Source of the DNA: Paludibacteraceae bacterium
GTDB taxonomy: Bacteria > Bacteroidota > Bacteroidia > Bacteroidales > Paludibacteraceae
NCBI GenBank assembly: GCA_017960065.1
Contig: JAGCZK010000145.1
Coordinates: forward strand, 1 to 9,154
DNA length: 9,154 bases
Reading direction: 5' to 3'
Below the pieces are notes generated by a model. That model was not told the DNA's origin and ran no database searches. It was given only the letters and a program-made list of their open reading frames with translations. Position 1 is the first letter of the stretch. Each line of letters begins with the position of its first letter. Positions 6,100 to 9,154 of this stretch are shown here, piece by piece. Position numbers and translations under genes: made by a program.

Positions 6100-7710
6100 T
6101 CACGGACGCTTCACCACCGGACGGACTGAATAGCCGTAATAACGATGATCGCCTTCTCCATAAAAGAGTTCTTCCAAAATCGAAAAAGACAGAGGCAAAG
6201 CTTCTCCATCCTCATTAAGTGAACACGACCAAACAGCACCACCATCTCCATCCTCATAGAGTTCGGCCCCATACCTGAAACCCGCAAAAGGAATAAAAAT
6301 GGAATTACCATTGGGTCCTGTAAACACACATCCTTTCACGTCATCCGACACAATTCCCTGAACCGTACAGTTTTCAGCCAATTCCTGAATTTCAGCCGCG
6401 GTCGGCATACGCCAGTAATTGCCCCAATTGACCGTGGCGGCATCGTCATCGGCATCAAGAATGACGCCTTCATCTTCGTCGTTGTACTTGGTAAACGAAG
6501 ACGTGTTGACATCGTAATACCTCAAATTATTCTGCGTATAGCTGTCTTTTGGACTTGTTTCGCCCCAAGCGAAGTAATCGCCATACTCCTCCGGCTTTTC
6601 AGCACCCACGTTGCAAGTGGCCCAAAGCGTGCCGGAAGGAAGACCAAGGTCCACATAATCGTGATTTGACAGAGTCCCGTTTGGAAGTCTATTGGCTGCA
6701 CGACTAACGGATACCGTCTTAGTTGCATTGCCTGTGACGGTAGTTACCGCGATCACAGCATGGTCAGCTGAACCTGATTCATTGGCCGCAACCTGCACCG
6801 AAAACGAACCTGGCCCCGAGCCACTTGCAACAGAGAGAGCAACCCATGGCTGATCGCACGTCACCGTCCACTCCTTGTTTGCCACAACCTGCACTGAAAA
6901 GCTGCCTCCCGAGCCCCAAAAGGTCCGTTCTGAAATATCCAGCATCAAATAAGCCGGACTGGGATTGAACGTAGCGACAACAGGGCGTACCGGTCTTCCA
7001 CATACACGGGAGTTGCGTATTACTGTCTTTTCGGTTGAATCCCAGTAGTAGTAATAGGCACTCCAGGGGCCACCGACAGCCAACATGCTCGACCAACAGC
7101 TGCCACCATAACCCACGTTAGAAAGTGACGTCTTAACAAAGTAGCCGGCAGCAGGCAGGAACAATGTATTACCGTTTGGGCCGGTGAACAAGCGGCCGAT
7201 CTTCCCATTCTGTGAAGTCCATGTGCTTGAGCATTCCGAATACAACTCCTCAATTTCGTCAACAGTCGGCATGCGCCAATCATAGCCCCAATTGACTGTG
7301 GCAGCATCATCGTCTGCATCAAGCATTGCTTTGTCATCTACAAACCCATCCTTTCCATAGCTGTTCTTGGTGCAATACTTGGTCAGTTGTTCGTCATCAT
7401 CGCCATACTTGTAAGTTTCCCAACTATAATCCAATTTCGGACTTGTTTCACCCCAAGCGAAGTAGTCACCGTATTCCTCAGGCGATTCGGCACCTACATT
7501 GCAAGTAGCCCATAATGTGCCCGACGAAAGGCCGAGATCAACATAACCACGACCGTCAATAGCGCCACTTTCCGCCACAGATGTATCACTCTGCTCTTTA
7601 CCATCCGCAAAATTGTCTTCAACGAACGGCTCCAACGTCTCAGTTTCCTCACAGGCGGCCAGCGCCAGCAGCAGGCCCGGCATCAAGGCTAAAATGAATT
7701 TTGTTTTCAT
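6100..7710 (-). CDS. Lipoprotein with two Fib_succ_major-type domains flanking a BACON domain
   Basis: Length 536 residues. The N-terminus MKTKFILALMPGLLLALAAC is a lipoprotein signal peptide with the lipobox cysteine at 20. The acidic residues right after it (EETETLE) resemble the Bacteroidetes lipoprotein export signal, so surface display is likely. Domain one (about 56-245) and domain two (about 352-533) each begin YVDLGLxSGTLWATCNVGA, continue through GDYFAWGETSP, DADDDAATVNWG, WRMPT and FTGPNGN, and end VRPVV. This is the pattern of the Fibrobacter succinogenes major paralogous domain, common in Bacteroidetes surface proteins and of unknown function. Between them (about 253-340) lies a BACON domain (FSVQVVANKEWTVTCDQPWV), an Ig-like module thought to bind glycans or mucin or to act as a spacer. 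There is no SusC/SusD pair or glycoside hydrolase nearby, so a link to polysaccharide use is unproven. It is convergent with the PBECR-like gene, 21 bases apart. Confidence 0.88.
   Translation of the reverse strand: MKTKFILALMPGLLLALAACEETETLEPFVEDNFADGKEQSDTSVAESGAIDGRGYVDLGLSSGTLWATCNVGAESPEEYGDYFAWGETSPKLDYSWETYKYGDDDEQLTKYCTKNSYGKDGFVDDKAMLDADDDAATVNWGYDWRMPTVDEIEELYSECSSTWTSQNGKIGRLFTGPNGNTLFLPAAGYFVKTSLSNVGYGGSCWSSMLAVGGPWSAYYYYWDSTEKTVIRNSRVCGRPVRPVVATFNPSPAYLMLDISERTFWGSGGSFSVQVVANKEWTVTCDQPWVALSVASGSGPGSFSVQVAANESGSADHAVIAVTTVTGNATKTVSVSRAANRLPNGTLSNHDYVDLGLPSGTLWATCNVGAEKPEEYGDYFAWGETSPKDSYTQNNLRYYDVNTSSFTKYNDEDEGVILDADDDAATVNWGNYWRMPTAAEIQELAENCTVQGIVSDDVKGCVFTGPNGNSIFIPFAGFRYGAELYEDGDGGAVWSCSLNEDGEALPLSFSILEELFYGEGDHRYYGYSVRPVVKRP
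6550..6657 (-). repeat. Internal repeat, copy 2 of the YVDLGL...WGETSP block
   Basis: It codes for 36 residues (352-387) identical to copy 1 (7438-7545) at 34 of 36 positions. At the DNA level I count about 22 mismatches, most of them silent. The duplication is therefore not recent and its protein sequence has been conserved. Confidence 0.85.
7438..7545 (-). repeat. Internal repeat, copy 1 of the YVDLGL...WGETSP block
   Basis: It codes for residues 56-91 of the lipoprotein, the start of the first Fib_succ_major-type domain. It pairs with copy 2 at 6550-6657; the only residue differences are Ser versus Pro after YVDLGL and Ser versus Lys before PEEYGDYF. Confidence 0.85.
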
Positions 7711-7750
7711 AACGGGGATGAGTTTCGATTGTTTGTGGATTAGACGGCGG

Positions 7751-7758
7751 CAAAGATA
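7751..7758 (-). promoter_or_regulatory. Putative -7 promoter box for the lipoprotein gene
   Basis: The minus strand reads TATCTTTG, an exact TAnnTTTG match, about 40 bases upstream of ATG 7710. It is flanked upstream by an AT-rich stretch (7759-7770). The -33 box is not clear. Confidence 0.6.
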
Positions 7759-7820
7759 AAATTATTTTTCAGAAGATGCAAACGGCAAGAACAAGGATTT
7801 TCGTATTTTTCGTTATTTGT

Positions 7821-7852
7821 TTTGACAATGTCATTTATTTGCATTACATTTG
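7821..7852 (+). promoter_or_regulatory. Bacteroidetes-type promoter of the toxin-antitoxin operon
   Basis: A -33 box TTTG (7821-7824) and a -7 box TACATTTG (7845-7852) are separated by exactly 20 bases, the best full match to the Bacteroidetes consensus in this window. Transcription would begin around 7859, about a dozen bases before the antitoxin ATG at 7872. Confidence 0.75.
7823..7833. promoter_or_regulatory. Palindrome, candidate operator for antitoxin autoregulation
   Basis: TGACA-A-TGTCA is a perfect 11-base palindrome overlapping the end of the -33 box and entering the promoter spacer. A second shorter inverted pair, TTGCA (7839-7843) and TGCAA (7851-7855), brackets the -7 box. RelB/DinJ-type antitoxins bind such sites through ribbon-helix-helix dimers and repress their own operons. 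Binding here is inferred from position and symmetry only. Confidence 0.5.
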
Positions 7853-7871
7853 CAATACAATAACACACATT

Positions 7872-8225
7872 ATGAAGACAACAGTAATCCAAACACGCGT
7901 AGATGAACAATTGAAAACGAACGCCGAACAAGTGTTCGCCTCAATCGGGATAGACATGGCCTCTGCAATCCGGCTGTTTTTAACCCAGGTAGTCAACACC
8001 CGGGGAATTCCCTTTTCACTGAAAGCCAGATTGGACGAGGGCAGTTTCATCGCCGCAGAGCCAGCCGTTGCATACGGGCGGCCATCGCCTGTGGTCAAAA
8101 AAGGGAAAATCGGGAAAATAAAGTTTTCTTCCGATGGGAGCTGGGCCGATTTCGCTGGAATCGTATCATTGGATGGAATTGATATCAAAAACGACGAACG
8201 ATTGGTTTATTTGCTGGAAAAATGA
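7872..8225 (+). CDS. RelB/DinJ-family ribbon-helix-helix antitoxin
   Basis: Length 117 residues from ATG 7872 (MKTTVIQTRVDEQLKTNAEQ). The in-frame upstream extension to 7776 would run back through the promoter and is rejected. Residues 3-50 match the RelB/DinJ pattern closely: a DNA-binding strand (TTVIQTRVDE), a helix (LKTNAEQVFASIGI), DMASAIRLFLTQVV and the hallmark GIPF. The C-terminal part (about 50-117) is longer than in typical RelB/DinJ proteins of about 85-95 residues, as best I know. It ends in GSWADFAGIVSLDGID and probably wraps the toxin. Its TGA stop overlaps the toxin ATG (ATGA at 8222-8225), the usual translational coupling of toxin-antitoxin pairs. It should repress its own promoter through the palindrome at 7823-7833. 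The odd point is the partner: a PIN nuclease rather than a RelE/YafQ toxin. Confidence 0.88.
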   Translation: MKTTVIQTRVDEQLKTNAEQVFASIGIDMASAIRLFLTQVVNTRGIPFSLKARLDEGSFIAAEPAVAYGRPSPVVKKGKIGKIKFSSDGSWADFAGIVSLDGIDIKNDERLVYLLEK

Positions 8226-8638
8226 AGACCGTATTTATTGACACAAACGTCCTCCTCGACATTATTCTGAAACGCAAAGGATGGTTCGACGCCGTCAAAT
8301 TGCTGGACATGTCTTCAAGCACATTATCCTTCCACATATCAGCACTTACCATGGCAAACATGGCATACATCATGAGGAAGGCGCTGGGCAAAGAGACGTT
8401 GTACGACCAATTGGAAAGAATGAGCCAAAAGCTTCAGGTGGAATCGCTTTCCACAAAAGCAGTGGAACAAGCCATTGCATTGCGAGCCAATGATTTTGAG
8501 GATGCGTTGCAATATTATTGCGCAATGGAAAACAAATGCGATTGTATCGTCACAAACAACAAGAAAGACTTCATCTACAGTTCAATTCCAGTTTTAACTC
8601 CAAAAGAATACTTGTGCGAGTTTTCGCAACCATTGTAA
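8222..8638 (+). CDS. PIN-domain ribonuclease toxin (VapC-like)
   Basis: Length 138 residues, the normal size for a single PIN domain. PIN toxins are magnesium-dependent endoribonucleases that cut tRNA or rRNA and stop growth when freed from their antitoxin. Visible motifs are the first acidic strand FIDTNVLLD (D7 and D13), ISALTMANMAYIMRK (about 39-53), the central acidic motif DFEDALQYY (D91, E93, D94) and the closing IVTNNKKDF (D116), followed by IPVLTPKEYL. This matches the Bacteroidetes-type PIN pattern, in which Asn replaces the second Glu of classic VapC in the ALTMAN segment, so I see no sign that it is inactive. It overlaps the antitoxin by four bases. No terminator is visible before the phosphatase gene 33 bases downstream. 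Confidence 0.9.
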   Translation: MKTVFIDTNVLLDIILKRKGWFDAVKLLDMSSSTLSFHISALTMANMAYIMRKALGKETLYDQLERMSQKLQVESLSTKAVEQAIALRANDFEDALQYYCAMENKCDCIVTNNKKDFIYSSIPVLTPKEYLCEFSQPL

Positions 8639-8671
8639 GAGAAAAATTGAACCAACCCCGGCAACGGCAAC

Positions 8672-9154
8672 ATGAAAAAACTCGTCATCTTCGATCTCGA
8701 CGGCACGCTGCTCGACACCATCGCCGACCTGGGCACCGCCGGCAACCAGGTGCTGGCCGCTCACGGCTACCCTACCCACCCGATTGAAGCTTACCGGCAC
8801 TTTGTGGGCCGGGGCATCCGCAAACTCATCGAACGCGCGTTGTCGCCCCACACGCCGACCGAAGAGGAAACCGACCGTCTGCTGACGGAGTTCAAAGCCT
8901 ATTACATCGCTCACAAAACCGACCTCACCCGTCCGTACAAGGGAATTGACGCGCTGCTGGCCGCCTTGCAAAAGAGCGGGGTGCGCCTGGCGGTGGCTTC
9001 CAACAAGTTCCAACAGGGAACCGAAGAACTGATTCGCCACTACTGGGGCGAGGACCTGTTTGAGGTCGTGTTGGGCCAGCGCGAAGGTGTTCCGACCAAG
9101 CCCGACCCGCAGATCGTTTCGGACATTCTGCAACGGTGCGGGCTGCCGGCGGCC
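8672..9154 (+). CDS. gph: HAD-family phosphatase, phosphoglycolate phosphatase type (5' part)
   Basis: The frame is open from ATG 8672 (MKKLVIFDLDGTLLDT) to the right edge, 161 codons with no stop, so the 3' end is missing; full-length relatives are about 210-230 residues. HAD motifs are motif I DLDGT (8-12, with D8 as nucleophile and D10 as acid/base), an alpha-helical cap from about 16 to 88, motif II in VASNK (108-112, Ser110) and motif III in TKPDP (Lys143). The motif IV acidic pair would lie beyond the window. The enzyme removes phosphate from 2-phosphoglycolate or a similar small phosphate ester; the exact substrate cannot be set from sequence, so the symbol is tentative. The gene returns to the GC-rich composition of the left half. 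It follows the PIN toxin by 33 bases without an obvious promoter or terminator, so read-through from the toxin-antitoxin operon is possible. Confidence 0.85.
   Translation, partial: MKKLVIFDLDGTLLDTIADLGTAGNQVLAAHGYPTHPIEAYRHFVGRGIRKLIERALSPHTPTEEETDRLLTEFKAYYIAHKTDLTRPYKGIDALLAALQKSGVRLAVASNKFQQGTEELIRHYWGEDLFEVVLGQREGVPTKPDPQIVSDILQRCGLPAA

Noticed and set aside
7776..7871. Longer N-terminus of the antitoxin from ATG 7776
   Set aside because: The extension runs through the full -33/-7 promoter. RelB/DinJ proteins begin at the MKTTVIQTR position.
8639..8671. Promoter or terminator between the PIN toxin and the phosphatase gene
   Set aside because: No TAnnTTTG box, hairpin or T-run is seen in the 33 bases.

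Overview
The window looks like chromosomal DNA of a GC-rich member of the Bacteroidales; an Alistipes-like or related gut lineage would fit, but I cannot fix the genus. Three things point there: promoters with the Bacteroidetes -7 box TAnnTTTG (one with a perfectly spaced TTTG -33 box), a BACON-domain lipoprotein, and the absence of clear Shine-Dalgarno sequences. No rRNA, tRNA, CRISPR array, insertion sequence or integrase is visible.

Layout. From 1 to 1968 (minus strand, running off the left edge) lies priA, the replication-restart helicase. It is open over all 656 visible codons except for one in-frame TAA at 1000-1002, where the family has Gln. From 2049 to 3020 (plus) is a membrane transporter of the bile acid:sodium symporter type, divergent from priA. 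Its stop codon lies inside a hairpin terminator shared with the convergent gene at 3054-5348 (minus), a 764-residue membrane-anchored protein of unknown function with an EF-hand, paired cysteines and an acidic Ala/Glu/Pro tail. From 5470 to 6078 (plus) is a small protein resembling the nuclease-fold (PBECR-type) module of phage and conjugative-element polyvalent proteins. From 6100 to 7710 (minus) is a lipoprotein with two copies of a Fib_succ_major-type domain around a BACON domain. From 7872 to 8638 (plus) is a two-gene toxin-antitoxin operon, a RelB/DinJ-like antitoxin overlapping a PIN-domain ribonuclease. From 8672 to the right edge (plus) is a HAD phosphatase of the phosphoglycolate phosphatase type, incomplete.

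The flanks (1-5348 and 8672-9154) are GC-rich housekeeping-like sequence. The stretch from about 5400 to 8650 is visibly more AT-rich and holds accessory functions: an orphan nuclease-like domain, a surface lipoprotein and a toxin-antitoxin pair. This suggests an acquired island or the remnant of one, although no integration machinery or direct repeats remain in view. The genes most worth a second look are the interrupted priA, the orphan PBECR-like gene, the RelB-PIN pairing and the EF-hand membrane protein.
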